From contig JAGSGY010000008.1 of assembly GCA_023954855.1 (NCBI GenBank), positions 45,512-109,511 on the forward strand: 64,000 bases of DNA, given 5' to 3'. Below the pieces are notes generated by a model, which was given only the letters and a program-made list of their open reading frames with translations, had not been told where the DNA came from and did not search any database. Of this stretch, positions 50,343 through 59,467 are shown piece by piece (the stretch's first letter is position 1; every line of letters begins with the position of its first letter). Position numbers and translations under genes: made by a program. Source of the stretch: Pseudomonadota bacterium (GTDB taxonomy: Bacteria; Myxococcota_A; UBA796; GCA-2862545).

Positions 50343-51892
50343 TGAAAGTCGGCGCCATCGACATCGGCACCAACAGTGTCCACCTGCTCATCGCTGCCAT
50401 CGATCCGAGCGGACATGTCGAGGTCGTCGAGAAGGCCCGAGAACAGGTCGAGCTCGGCTCCGGGGGCCTTAGCGCCCAAGAGCTCACGCCAGAGGCCATC
50501 GCACGAGGCGTCCGCGCGCTCGAGTCGTTCAAAGCCGCCTGCGATGGCCACGATGTGGAAGACATCTACGCCACCGCTACATCTGCGGTGCGCGAAGCCT
50601 CCAATGGTGTGGACTTCTGCCTTGCCGTGAAAGAAGCCACTGGCATCCACGTGCGCGTCATCGCCGGCGCCGAAGAAGCGAGACTCATCCACCTCGGCGC
50701 GCGCCGGGACCTCGACTTCTCCGCTGGCCGTGTGCTTGTGTTCGATCTCGGCGGCGGCAGCACCGAGTTCATTCTCTGCGATGCCGAAGACGCGCTCCTA
50801 CAGCAGTCCCTGCGCATCGGGCACATTCGCATGTCCGAGCTCTTCCACCGTACCGACCCGCTCGGAGCCGAGGACTACCGCGCATTGAAGACTGCCGTCC
50901 GCGGCGCCCTCACGCCGCTACTGCATCGCGTACGCGGCGGTGACTTCCAGAGTCTCGTCGGCACGAGTGGGGCCGTGCGCACGCTCGCGATGATGGCGAC
51001 CCTCCGGCGCGGCGACCAAGCCCCCGAGCACGCCCACGGGCTGGTCCTGCATCGCTCCGAACTCGATGCGCTGGTCCGCATCTTCCGCACTGAGCCCAAG
51101 GCGACCTACGCAAAGCTCAAGGGCATGGACCCCAAGCGGATTCACACCCTGCCCGCCGGTGCCATCATCGTTCGAGAGGTGATGAAGGCCTTCGATGTGA
51201 CAAGGCTCGTCACATCGGAGCGCGGTCTACGCGATGGGCTCATCGTCGACTGGGTCCTCAGGCACCGCCCTGAGATCACGCTGGCGGCGACCACGCCCGA
51301 TCCACGCCGACGTGCCGTTCTGGCAACCATGCGCCACTACCACGCCGACCCCGACCACGCGGCCTTTGTGGCACGCGCCTCGAGGGTGTTGTTCGACGCC
51401 ACCGCCCCGCTCCACGGCCTGCGCATCGACGACCGACGAACACTCGAGTTCGCCGCTCAGCTCCACGACATCGGTCACCACATTGCCGGCAAGGACCATC
51501 AGAAGCACGGCATGTACCTCATTCGCCACACGCGGATGCCCGGCTTCACGGCACCCGAGATCGACGTCATGGCCCAGCTCGTCCGCTACCACCGGGGTCG
51601 CGGCCCCCGAAACAAGCACCAGGCCTTCGCAGCGTTGAAGAGCGAGGACAAGGCGCGGGTTCGCGTGTTGTCTGGGATTCTCCAGCTGGCTGATGCTCTC
51701 GACCGCGGCCACGACCAGAACACCACGCAGCTCAGCGCCGACCTGGAGGGGGGCGAACTCCGCGTGTCCGCTACCACCAGAGAAGCGCCGGACCTCGAGC
51801 GTTGGAGCAGCATCCGCCGAAAGAAGCTGCTCGAGGATTCCCTAGGAATCGCGGTGAATATCGAGGTCCAGAAGGCCATCACGGGCCCTTGA
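50342..51892 (+). CDS. Ppx/GppA family phosphatase with HD domain
   Basis: A 516-residue protein. ASKHA-type phosphatase (about 1-310): VGAIDIGTNSVHLLIA, ATSAVREASNGVDF, VFDLGGGSTEFI and LVGTSGAVRTLA are the family nucleotide/Pi loops. The C-terminal HD-like domain (about 330-515) has QLHDIGHHIAGKDHQKHG with the metal-binding His-Asp. Such proteins hydrolyse polyphosphate or pppGpp. The coupling to the TPR gene is tight. Which activity dominates cannot be told from sequence. Confidence 0.92.
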   Translation: MKVGAIDIGTNSVHLLIAAIDPSGHVEVVEKAREQVELGSGGLSAQELTPEAIARGVRALESFKAACDGHDVEDIYATATSAVREASNGVDFCLAVKEATGIHVRVIAGAEEARLIHLGARRDLDFSAGRVLVFDLGGGSTEFILCDAEDALLQQSLRIGHIRMSELFHRTDPLGAEDYRALKTAVRGALTPLLHRVRGGDFQSLVGTSGAVRTLAMMATLRRGDQAPEHAHGLVLHRSELDALVRIFRTEPKATYAKLKGMDPKRIHTLPAGAIIVREVMKAFDVTRLVTSERGLRDGLIVDWVLRHRPEITLAATTPDPRRRAVLATMRHYHADPDHAAFVARASRVLFDATAPLHGLRIDDRRTLEFAAQLHDIGHHIAGKDHQKHGMYLIRHTRMPGFTAPEIDVMAQLVRYHRGRGPRNKHQAFAALKSEDKARVRVLSGILQLADALDRGHDQNTTQLSADLEGGELRVSATTREAPDLERWSSIRRKKLLEDSLGIAVNIEVQKAITGP

Positions 51893-51953
51893 CGACGGCC
51901 TCGATTCGCCGCAGACGCGACCGCGCGGTAAGCTCCCCGCCTAGGACGGATTC

Positions 51954-53264
51954 ATGGACCTCTTCGACAGCCCCGAAGAGCTCGAGCGGCAGCTTGGACT
52001 GTCGCGCGATGCTCTCGATACGCTCGACGCCAGCGGCGACAACTCGGTCGTCCTTGAGCGGCTGAAGACGACCAAACCGAACCACCCTCTCTTGTGGGCA
52101 AAGACGCTGTTCGCGCTTGGCTTCTTCGGCGGACTGATCGGTGGTGGTCTGCTGATTGCAGTGCCCCTGGTCCAGCCCGATCTCGCAAAAGACTTCCAGG
52201 TCATGCAGGCCTCGCTGGGCCTCGCGCCCAGTGCCATTGCGTTTGCCGCGGCCGGCATCTCGATGGTGATGTGGATCGTGATCGCCCAGCTCACGCTGAT
52301 CGTCGCCCGATCCGAAGAGCCTCTCGAATGGGAGGCGAAGGAGCGTCAGCGCCTGACGTCCGACATGGCACGCATCAAGGCCGCCATCCAGCTCCATGAG
52401 CAGGCTCCCGCGGGCACCCCACTCGGTGCCCTTCCGCGTGGGGGAACGCCGATGGGTGCCCCTCCAATGGGCATGCTGGGTTCAGCGACCCCGCCGCCGC
52501 TGCCGGGCATGCGGATGGCCACGCCGGCACCTGCCCCCACCGCGTCCGGCCCTGGCAACCTGCTCCAGAGCCTCGGCACGAAGACACGCGGCGGTACCCC
52601 TCTTGGCGCCGCACCTCGCGGAGGCACCCCCATCGGCGGTGCAGGGCGCGCCATTGGCAGTGGCAGCCCCAACATGAGCTACTCGGGTCCGAGCGAAGGC
52701 TTCGCCGACTTCGATGACGACGGGGACTTTCCGAACTTCGACGCGCTCGCGCCTTCTCCCTCCGTTGGGCAGCCCAGCTACGTGGCCGCCGAGAGCGAAT
52801 CCGTCCGCCCTGAGATGATCGGAGGCCGCCCGTCTGGCTTCTCAAAGCCCATGGCCACCGTCTTTCCGCCATGGGCGCCGGTCGAAGAGCCCTGGCTCCT
52901 CGATGCGATCGAGAAGTGCTACGCGCTCGCCCAAGAGCTGCCCCTTCAGGCGGCCATCACCTTCGATCAGGACACGAACCTGCCGTTCACGCTCGCCCTC
53001 GAACGTGCGAGCCCCGCCATCGCGATGCGCGCCACGATGGCCTACGCCGACTATCTGGCGAAGATCGTGACCCCCGTGCGGGCCCGTGTCGACCTCTCGG
53101 CCGTCCCCCATCTCAGCGGCAGCTTCACCCGAAACGTGATGTCCGCACTCGAGCCGCACTTCGGTGATGGCTTCGTCGCTGAGAAGAAGGGTGACCTCAT
53201 CGAAATCCGCTTCGGCAGCCCGAACTCCGGCTGGAACCGCTACCCGGTGCTCCCGACGGCGTGA
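51954..53264 (+). CDS. Unknown membrane protein with Gly-Thr-Pro repeats
   Basis: A 436-residue protein. Two close membrane helices (LFALGFFGGLIGGGLLIAVPL, AIAFAAAGISMVMWIVIAQL) follow a short cytoplasmic N-terminus, then a charged helix, a Gly/Pro/Ala linker with repeated RGGTPLGA/RGGTPIGG phrases (about 165-245), and a soluble C-terminal domain (about 300-436; DAIEKCYALAQELPLQA to the end) with no motif I know. It is not an ExbB or secretion homologue that I can recognise. TAAGCT at 51929 may be a -10 box. Confidence 0.6.
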   Translation: MDLFDSPEELERQLGLSRDALDTLDASGDNSVVLERLKTTKPNHPLLWAKTLFALGFFGGLIGGGLLIAVPLVQPDLAKDFQVMQASLGLAPSAIAFAAAGISMVMWIVIAQLTLIVARSEEPLEWEAKERQRLTSDMARIKAAIQLHEQAPAGTPLGALPRGGTPMGAPPMGMLGSATPPPLPGMRMATPAPAPTASGPGNLLQSLGTKTRGGTPLGAAPRGGTPIGGAGRAIGSGSPNMSYSGPSEGFADFDDDGDFPNFDALAPSPSVGQPSYVAAESESVRPEMIGGRPSGFSKPMATVFPPWAPVEEPWLLDAIEKCYALAQELPLQAAITFDQDTNLPFTLALERASPAIAMRATMAYADYLAKIVTPVRARVDLSAVPHLSGSFTRNVMSALEPHFGDGFVAEKKGDLIEIRFGSPNSGWNRYPVLPTA

Positions 53265-53343
53265 AAAGCGCCTGAACGGCGGTTCATAGCGGGACGACGG
53301 CCGTTCGGCGTGGTAAAGCCACCGGCCTGTCTCGGGAGGCCCG

Positions 53344-55551
53344 ATGGCCGTGAATCGCGCTGGAATCGTCGACGAAAACTTCCGGCATGTGGTGCAGACC
53401 CTTGAAGCTCGTCCGGCTCGGACCGACGTGCAGTCACCGGTGCGTGCCGGCGCTTGGATGAGCGCTCGCACCGCCCTTCAGATCTTCGAAGCGCAGGTCG
53501 AGTCTCGCCAGAGCGACATCGTTGCCCGCGAACTGAAGCGCGACGGCTTTGGCTACTACACCATCGGAGGCTCCGGTCACGAAGGAAACGCCGCGGTTGC
53601 CACCGCCCTGCGCCCCGATGACCCGGCCTTCCTGCACTACCGGTCCGGCGGTTTCTTCTCGGCGCGCGCCCGCCAGCATCCTGGCCCAGCCGGCATCTTC
53701 GACGTGTTTCGAGGCATGGTCGCGGCAGCAGACGAGCCGATCAGCGGCGGTCGCCACAAGGTCTTCGGCTCCGTCGAGCTCGCGATTCCGCCGCAGACAT
53801 CCACCATCGCCACCCAGCTGCCCAAGGCCCTCGGCTGCGCAGTCTCACTCGACCGATGGGCCCGCATGCAGGGCGTGGACGAGACCCGCATCGTCGTGAG
53901 TACCTTTGGCGACGCCTCCTCGAACCACTCGACCGCCACTGGAGCGCTCAACGCCGCTGGATGGGCGGCCGCCCAGAACGTTCCGGCCCCCGTTCTCTTC
54001 GTCTGTGAGGACAATGGCATCGGCATCAGCGTGCACACACCCGAGGGCTGGGTGCAGGACGCGGCCGAGGGACGCGCCGGCGTGAAGGCCTTCTTCGCGG
54101 ACGGACTCGACCTCGTGAACGCGTACGAAGTCGCCTCGGAAGCCGCTGAGTACGTCCGTGAGACCCGCCGTCCCGCCTTCCTGCGCCTGCGTGTGGTCCG
54201 GATGCTCGGGCACGCCGGTTCGGACGTTGAGCAGCTCTACCACAGCAAGCAGCAGATCGAGGACAACGAGGCGCTCGACCCCCTGCTTCGGAGCGCTCAG
54301 CTCCTCGTCGGCGAGGGGTGGCTCAGCCCCGCGGCCGTGCTCGATCTCTACGACGCGACGGGGGCCCGCCTAAGAGCACTCGCCGCAGAGGCCTGCCGCC
54401 GTCCCCGCCTCGAGACCGCCGAGCAGGTCATGACTCCCCTGTTCTTCCACGATGCCGACACCATCGATGCGAACTTGCCCATTCCCGCCGAAGACGCCCG
54501 CATCTTCTCCCGGCCTCCAGAGTCGGAGGACCGGGGTCGACATCTCGCGTTTCAGCTGAATCGCGGCCTCGCCGATGTGCTCGCGGCCGTCCCCGAGTCT
54601 GTGATCTTTGGCGAAGATGTCGCGAAGAAGGGCGGCGTGTACCACGTCACGGCCGGCCTCTCGAAGAGCTTCGGTGTGGCCCGCGTGTTCAACACCCTGC
54701 TCGACGAGCAGACCATTCTTGGCCTGGCGATTGGCGCCACCCATGCGGGTCTACTGCCGATTCCCGAGATTCAGTACCTGGCCTACCTGATGAATGCGAT
54801 CGACCAGCTCCGCGGTGAAGCGGGCTCGATGCAGTTCTTCAGCAACGGCCAGTTCGACAACGGCATGGTCGTTCGCATCGCCGGCCTCGCGTACCAGAAG
54901 GGCTTCGGCGGTCACTTCCACAATGACAACGGCGTCGCGGCCCTCACCGAGATCCCCGGCCTGCTCATCGGCTGCCCCTCTCGCGGCGACGAAGCCGTTC
55001 GCATGCTCCGCACCATGGTCTCGGCCGCCCGCTCACTCGGCCGCGTCTCGGTGCTCTTGGAGCCCATCGCCCTGTACATGACCAAGGACCTCCACGAGGA
55101 AGGCGACGGCGAGTGGCTCACTCAATACCCTGCCCTCGACGAGCACCTGGACATCCACGACGTCGGCGTCTACGGCGATGGCACCGACCTCTGCATCGTC
55201 AGCTACGCGAACGGCTTGTGGATGTCGCTCCGGGTAGCCAAGCGCCTCGAAGCGATGGGACACAACGTGCGGGTGGTGGACTTGCGTTGGCTCGCACCAT
55301 TGCCTGTGGACGCAGTACTCGCCCAGGCCAGCGCCTGCGGAAAGCTGCTCATCGTCGATGAATGCCGCGCGAACAGCGGCATCGCCGACAAGCTCTTCGC
55401 CGAGGTCGCCGAGCGAGACCGGTCGGTGCTCATCCGACGTCTCACGGCCCTCGACACCTACATTCCGCTCGGTGCCGCAGCGAATCTGGTCCTGGTCAGC
55501 GAAGAGGGCATCGAGCAAGCCGCCCTCGCGATCCTCGGGGAGGAAGCATGA
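53344..55551 (+). CDS. Fused alpha/beta E1 component of a 2-oxoacid dehydrogenase (TPP-dependent)
   Basis: A 735-residue protein that joins both E1 subunits. Alpha half (to about 330): STFGDASSNHSTATGAL is the thiamine-diphosphate GDG...N motif region (Ala replaces the second Gly), followed by VLFVCEDNGIGIS. Beta half (about 395-735): VIFGEDVAKKGGVYHVTAGL, with the catalytic Glu, and QYLAYLMNAIDQL; the C-terminal transketolase domain has DLRWLAPLPVDAVL. Branched-chain-type E1 is the closest guess. No E2 or E3 gene nearby. Stop overlaps the acyltransferase ATG (ATGA). Confidence 0.88.
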   Translation: MAVNRAGIVDENFRHVVQTLEARPARTDVQSPVRAGAWMSARTALQIFEAQVESRQSDIVARELKRDGFGYYTIGGSGHEGNAAVATALRPDDPAFLHYRSGGFFSARARQHPGPAGIFDVFRGMVAAADEPISGGRHKVFGSVELAIPPQTSTIATQLPKALGCAVSLDRWARMQGVDETRIVVSTFGDASSNHSTATGALNAAGWAAAQNVPAPVLFVCEDNGIGISVHTPEGWVQDAAEGRAGVKAFFADGLDLVNAYEVASEAAEYVRETRRPAFLRLRVVRMLGHAGSDVEQLYHSKQQIEDNEALDPLLRSAQLLVGEGWLSPAAVLDLYDATGARLRALAAEACRRPRLETAEQVMTPLFFHDADTIDANLPIPAEDARIFSRPPESEDRGRHLAFQLNRGLADVLAAVPESVIFGEDVAKKGGVYHVTAGLSKSFGVARVFNTLLDEQTILGLAIGATHAGLLPIPEIQYLAYLMNAIDQLRGEAGSMQFFSNGQFDNGMVVRIAGLAYQKGFGGHFHNDNGVAALTEIPGLLIGCPSRGDEAVRMLRTMVSAARSLGRVSVLLEPIALYMTKDLHEEGDGEWLTQYPALDEHLDIHDVGVYGDGTDLCIVSYANGLWMSLRVAKRLEAMGHNVRVVDLRWLAPLPVDAVLAQASACGKLLIVDECRANSGIADKLFAEVAERDRSVLIRRLTALDTYIPLGAAANLVLVSEEGIEQAALAILGEEA

Positions 55552-56582
55552 AGCGCGCCCTCATCATCTGCCCTGGACGCGGGTCCTACGACCGAAGCAG
55601 CCTGGGACAGCTTCAGCAGCGTAGCCCAGCCGCACACGCCGTCATCGAGGCCTGCGACAACGCTCGCGCCTCGCTTGGCCGGCCGACACTCACTGAGATC
55701 GACGCAGCCGAGCGGTACAGCGCCCGGCAGCACGTTGCAGGCGAGCACGCCTCCCTGCTCACCTTTGGATGTGGCCTCGCCGACCTCGCCGAGCTCTCGG
55801 AAGCCTACGAAATCGTGGGTGTGACGGGGAACTCCATGGGCTGGTACACCGCCTTGGCCGCATCTGGAGCTCTCGACCTGGGCGAGGCCATTCGCCTGGT
55901 CGAGACGATGGGCGCGTACCAAGCGGGCAACGTCATCGGCGGACAACTGCTCTACCCGATCAGCGACGAACACTGGCAGAACGACCCGGGTCGCCACACG
56001 GCAGTCGACAAGGCCATCGATGAAGTTCGCGCGCAGGGACACGGCGCGTGGTGGTCCATCAAGCTGGGAGGCTTTGCCGTCCTCGGCGCCGACGCAGAGG
56101 GCATCCGAGCGCTGATGAAGGCACTTCCTGCAGAGACCCGTGGTTCGCGGACCTTCCCGCTGCAGCTGCCCATGCACAGCGCGTTTCACACACCGCTCTT
56201 GCAAGCTACCAGCGACCGAGCCCACGCCGACCTCGGTGACCTCGCAGTGAAGGCGCCACGCGTGCCTCTGATCGACGGCCGCGGGCATGTCTTCTCGCCG
56301 TGGGCCGCCGACCTCGACGAGTTGCTGAGCTACACCCTCGGACACCAGGTCGTCGAGACCTATGACTTCGATGCTGCGGTACTCACGGCGCTGCACCACA
56401 CCGGCCCCGACGTGGTGATCGTGCTTGGGCCGGGCAACTCCCTGGGCGGGCCACTCGCCCGTTTGCTCGTGCAAGATGGGTGGGCAGGAATCTGCACTCG
56501 TGAAGACCTCGATGCCCAGCAGAAATCCTCCCCCCTGCTGCTCTCGTTCGGTGTGACCAAGCAGCGGGAGCTTCTGTCGTGA
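55548..56582 (+). CDS. FabD-like acyltransferase (malonyl/acyl-CoA:ACP type)
   Basis: A 344-residue protein of the FabD acyltransferase fold. Nucleophile elbow VTGNSMGWYTALAASG, with Ser96; LPMHSAFHTPLL places His at about 210; and VLGPGNSLGGPLARLL is the final loop. The GQGSQ motif at the start is GRGSY (residues 10-14), so the oxyanion Gln is Arg. It is longer than FabD, with an insert around 140-175. Acyl donor specificity is unclear. It is translationally coupled to the E1 gene, so it may use the acyl group made there, directly or indirectly. Confidence 0.8.
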   Translation: MKRALIICPGRGSYDRSSLGQLQQRSPAAHAVIEACDNARASLGRPTLTEIDAAERYSARQHVAGEHASLLTFGCGLADLAELSEAYEIVGVTGNSMGWYTALAASGALDLGEAIRLVETMGAYQAGNVIGGQLLYPISDEHWQNDPGRHTAVDKAIDEVRAQGHGAWWSIKLGGFAVLGADAEGIRALMKALPAETRGSRTFPLQLPMHSAFHTPLLQATSDRAHADLGDLAVKAPRVPLIDGRGHVFSPWAADLDELLSYTLGHQVVETYDFDAAVLTALHHTGPDVVIVLGPGNSLGGPLARLLVQDGWAGICTREDLDAQQKSSPLLLSFGVTKQRELLS

Positions 56583-57097
56583 TCCTGGCCCTGGTCGAGG
56601 CCATTCGTCTCAAGGCGCTCGACCGCGCGGGCTGGGTGCGGGTGGGCATTGCGCACCCCGAGAGCGTTGCGGCACACAGCTGGGGCGTCAGCTTGCTCAC
56701 CCTCGCGTTTCTGCCGCCCGAGCTCGATCGGGGCCGAGCGCTCGCCTACGCGACCCTGCACGATCTCCCCGAGTGCCTAGCCGGAGATGTGACCCCGCAC
56801 GACGGTGTCTCCGCGCAAGCCAAGCACGACGCCGAGCGCGCCGCGATGACGTCCCTCGAAGCAAGGGGCTTGCCCCCTCACCTGGTGTCTCTCTGGACGG
56901 CCTACGAGGCCCAGAACGACCCCGAGGCGCGCTTCGTCCAGCAAGTCGACAAGCTCGAGATGGCCCTTCAAGCGCTGGCCTACAGTGACCGAGCAAAGGT
57001 CGACGAGTTTGTGGACAGCGCCGCGTCGCGCATCGATCACCCGTCCTTGCTCACCGTCCTCGAGGAGATCCGGCGGCAGCTCGCCGACCAGCGGTAG
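56579..57097 (+). CDS. HD domain hydrolase (YfbR/HDDC2-like)
   Basis: A 172-residue HD-domain protein. Metal-binding residues: ESVAAHSWGVSLL (first His), YATLHDLPECLAGDVTP (HD) and DKLEMALQAL (last Asp). This order is that of YfbR/HDDC2-type 5'-deoxynucleotidases. GTG 56579 overlaps the acyltransferase stop (GTGA), making it the third gene of the run. Confidence 0.88.
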   Translation: MILALVEAIRLKALDRAGWVRVGIAHPESVAAHSWGVSLLTLAFLPPELDRGRALAYATLHDLPECLAGDVTPHDGVSAQAKHDAERAAMTSLEARGLPPHLVSLWTAYEAQNDPEARFVQQVDKLEMALQALAYSDRAKVDEFVDSAASRIDHPSLLTVLEEIRRQLADQR

Positions 57098-57120
57098 ACT
57101 CCCCGTCCAGCGGAGGTGCC

Positions 57121-57435
57121 ATGCTCATCGTTTTCATTACCGTCCCCGAAGGCAGCGGCGCCGAAATCGCCAAGGAACTGATCGGCCGCGCCGTCTGCGC
57201 TTGCGTCAACGTCCTTCCGGCCGTGGCGTCTTTCTACCTGGAGGAGGGCGAGATGAAAACCTCCTCCGAAGAGCTGCTTCTAGTGAAGGTCGCCCCGGCG
57301 GACGCCGGAATCTTGCGCTCGGCGGTGCTCGAGCTGCACCCCTACGACACGCCCGAGTTCGTCGCCATCGAGGCCAACGCGGACCACTCCGACGAGGACT
57401 ACTTGCGCTGGGTCCGCTACGCGACGAGGTTCTAG
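57121..57435 (+). CDS. cutA: Divalent-cation tolerance protein CutA
   Basis: A 104-residue protein of the CutA1 family: LIVFITVPEGSGAEIAKEL, ACVNVLPAVASFYLEEGEM and LHPYDTPEFVAIEANA are the conserved strands of the trimeric ferredoxin-like fold. The family has an uncertain role despite its name. ATG 57121 has GGAGG five bases upstream. Confidence 0.95.
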   Translation: MLIVFITVPEGSGAEIAKELIGRAVCACVNVLPAVASFYLEEGEMKTSSEELLLVKVAPADAGILRSAVLELHPYDTPEFVAIEANADHSDEDYLRWVRYATRF

Positions 57436-57438
57436 CCA

Positions 57439-57777
57439 ATGACCATTTTTCAGAAGATCATCGACCGGGAGATTCCGGCGGACATCGTCTACGAGACCGA
57501 CGACGTCCTGGCCTTTCGCGACATCCAGCCGGTGGCGCCGGTTCACGTCCTCGTCATTCCGAAGCGGCCACTTGTGCGCCTCGCCGCTGCGAGTGCGGAA
57601 GACGAGACCCTGCTCGGCAAGCTGATGACGGCGTGCCGCATCGTCGCCGAACAACAGGGTATCGCCGAAGCCGGCTACCGGGTGGTGACCAACAACGGTG
57701 ACTGGGGTGGCCAGAGCGTCGACCACCTGCATCTACACGTCATCGGCGGCCGTCAGCTGACCTGGCCCCCAGGCTAG
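57439..57777 (+). CDS. HIT family nucleotide-binding protein
   Basis: A 112-residue histidine-triad protein, similar to HINT. MTIFQKIIDREIPADIVYET at the start and HLHLH in VDHLHLHVIGG (residues 96-100) with GQSVDH give the active site, whose middle His carries the adenylyl group. Follows cutA by three bases, so it is probably co-transcribed. Confidence 0.96.
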   Translation: MTIFQKIIDREIPADIVYETDDVLAFRDIQPVAPVHVLVIPKRPLVRLAAASAEDETLLGKLMTACRIVAEQQGIAEAGYRVVTNNGDWGGQSVDHLHLHVIGGRQLTWPPG

Positions 57778-57779
57778 GC

Positions 57780-58274
57780 CTAGTAGGACACCGTAAGCGG
57801 GAAGACGAGCATTCCGCCGTCATGCTGCGGCCCGGCCACCATGAACGAGCGGTTCCGGTGGATGCTGACCGTCGTATCGAGCAGCTTGCTGGTGTTCTTG
57901 TAGAGCTGAACGCGCAGCTTCGCGGCACGGTCATCCACTTCGATGAGCGTCACCTTCATCGAGCGGCCGCCGACCACGGTGACCGTGGTCTGATCCCCGA
58001 CGCCGAGCGACTCACTGTCGCGGTCAAGGCGCGTAAAGCCGGTGTAGTTCAGGAACTTGAAGTGCCGCTCGACCGACTTCAGCGATGCATCGACGTTGCG
58101 ATGTTGATTGGTCGCATGGACCACCAGCAGCTCGACGGTAACGGACTGGCTGGTGCGCGCAGAGGCACCTCGCGGAGCGGGCTGCGCAGAGGCCTCAGAC
58201 GGTGTGAAGCCACCCATCAGGAGCGCCGTCGCCAGCGCCGCAAGACTTAAGGTCTGGGAGATGCGCTTGATCAC
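57780..58274 (-). CDS. Secreted protein, last gene of the sigma/anti-sigma unit
   Basis: A 164-residue exported protein with signal peptide MIKRISQTLSLAALATALLM, then AA-type cleavage near ASA. The mature part is beta-rich (SVTVELLVVHATNQHRNVDA, RSMKVTLIEVDDRAAKLRVQ, KLLDTTVSIHRNRSFMVAG). Not recognised. ATG 58274 overlaps the anti-sigma stop (ATGA), tying it to the sigma pathway as a likely output or periplasmic regulator. Confidence 0.72.
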   Translation of the reverse strand: MIKRISQTLSLAALATALLMGGFTPSEASAQPAPRGASARTSQSVTVELLVVHATNQHRNVDASLKSVERHFKFLNYTGFTRLDRDSESLGVGDQTTVTVVGGRSMKVTLIEVDDRAAKLRVQLYKNTSKLLDTTVSIHRNRSFMVAGPQHDGGMLVFPLTVSY

Positions 58275-59407
58275 AGCAGGGCCTCCTCATCCACCCAGAT
58301 AATGAGTGGGGCCTCTTCGACGTCGCTCTGCACGACCTGAACCATGGTCTGCTCACCGTATTCCAGTGCATCGATCTGAATCTCTGCAGCGGAGGCAAAG
58401 ATGAAGTCGTTGCTGGCAGTCGTGGCGGACCAGGGAAGGTTGCCTACGAGCACCATGAACACCGCTGCAGCCGCAAGCATAGCGCCAGACCAGCCCCATC
58501 CCGCTGCATTGTTTGCCGCAGCCGGGATGCGAGGCGCCGGAGCGAGCGAGTAGCGATGCAGCTCGTCCATGACATCGTCGGCCACGTTGACTTCGCCAGC
58601 CTCGCTGTGAATCGCCGCTGCGATGGGCAAAACGCCGATCTGGTCAGCCACGGCAGCCCAGACGTCAACGCTTCCAGCCTCGTCGCGAATCGCGGCGGCA
58701 ATCGGAAGCGCGGTTCCGCCCACAGAGGCGAACACGGCCTCTGAAACGTCCACACGACCGGCTTCGTGATGGAGCGCGGGTGCGAAGGCCAGGGCCTCGA
58801 CGCCCATCTCGGCGAGCACCGCCACGGAGACGTCCACGCGACCGGACTCGTAAGTCACAGCCTCGGCCACCGGCACAACCACACCGCCAACCTCTTCGGT
58901 CACGCTGCGGGAGAGCTCGACACGGCCTGCTTCAAAGCGCGCAGCATCCGCGACCGGGACGACTTCCCCGCCCACCGTGGTGGTGACGGACTCAGCCAGC
59001 TCGACGCGCCCAGCCTCGTGACGGACGGCGTCTTCGACGGGAGGAACATCCCCGCCGACGCGATGGGTCACCGCACCGGCAAGCTCCGCTCGCCCGCCTT
59101 CATTGAGCACCGCGTCGCGGACCTCCGGCTGTGGGGCGCCAATGGCGGCGAGCACGTCTCCGGAGATGTCAAAGCCCCCACCCTCATGTAGCAGCGCCTC
59201 GGCGAGACCCTCGAGAGGCTCACCAAGAAGGCCGAGCAAGCCAGCAGCCTCGAAGGCGGGCTCCTCGGTCAGCAGTGGCTCAGCACGCAGCTCCGCCGGA
59301 AGCCGCTCGTCGGAAGCGAGCAGTTCCTGGGCGCGACTCACCGTCTCCGCGTCGGCGGTGCCGTCGCGAATCAGGAGAAGTAGCTCTCGGAGGGACTGGG
59401 CCATCAT
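58271..59407 (-). CDS. Putative anti-sigma factor with eight 28-residue repeats
   Basis: A 378-residue protein next to an ECF sigma gene. Residues 1-71 are a helical N-terminus (QSLRELLLLIRDGTADAETV). Residues 72 to about 285 are eight repeats, six of exactly 28 residues, with consensus xxxEAGRVxVxxxVxxxVGG, then a PVAxA-like end. One membrane helix follows (GAMLAAAAVFMVLVGNL) and then a periplasmic tail of about 60 residues. Anti-sigma role is inferred from position and topology; the zinc-finger (ZAS) motif HxxxCxxC is absent. ATG 59407 has no clear Shine-Dalgarno, and a second ATG follows at once. Confidence 0.6.
   Translation of the reverse strand: MMAQSLRELLLLIRDGTADAETVSRAQELLASDERLPAELRAEPLLTEEPAFEAAGLLGLLGEPLEGLAEALLHEGGGFDISGDVLAAIGAPQPEVRDAVLNEGGRAELAGAVTHRVGGDVPPVEDAVRHEAGRVELAESVTTTVGGEVVPVADAARFEAGRVELSRSVTEEVGGVVVPVAEAVTYESGRVDVSVAVLAEMGVEALAFAPALHHEAGRVDVSEAVFASVGGTALPIAAAIRDEAGSVDVWAAVADQIGVLPIAAAIHSEAGEVNVADDVMDELHRYSLAPAPRIPAAANNAAGWGWSGAMLAAAAVFMVLVGNLPWSATTASNDFIFASAAEIQIDALEYGEQTMVQVVQSDVEEAPLIIWVDEEALL
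58553..59194 (-). repeat. Eight-copy 84-base coding repeat (28-residue unit)
   Basis: Protein residues 72-285 of the putative anti-sigma factor: copies start at residues 72, 100, 128, 156, 184, 212, 240 and 266. Copies 1-6 have 28 residues, copy 7 has 26 and copy 8 is partial. Invariant or near-invariant Glu at position 4 and Gly at position 6. The copies are diverged, so this is an old protein repeat, not a recent DNA duplication. Confidence 0.9.
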
Positions 59408-59467
59408 GGGTCCGGGTGCTTGGGTTCGTTCACAGAGACGCGGCAGGCGCGCATGCATTCGAAGAAA

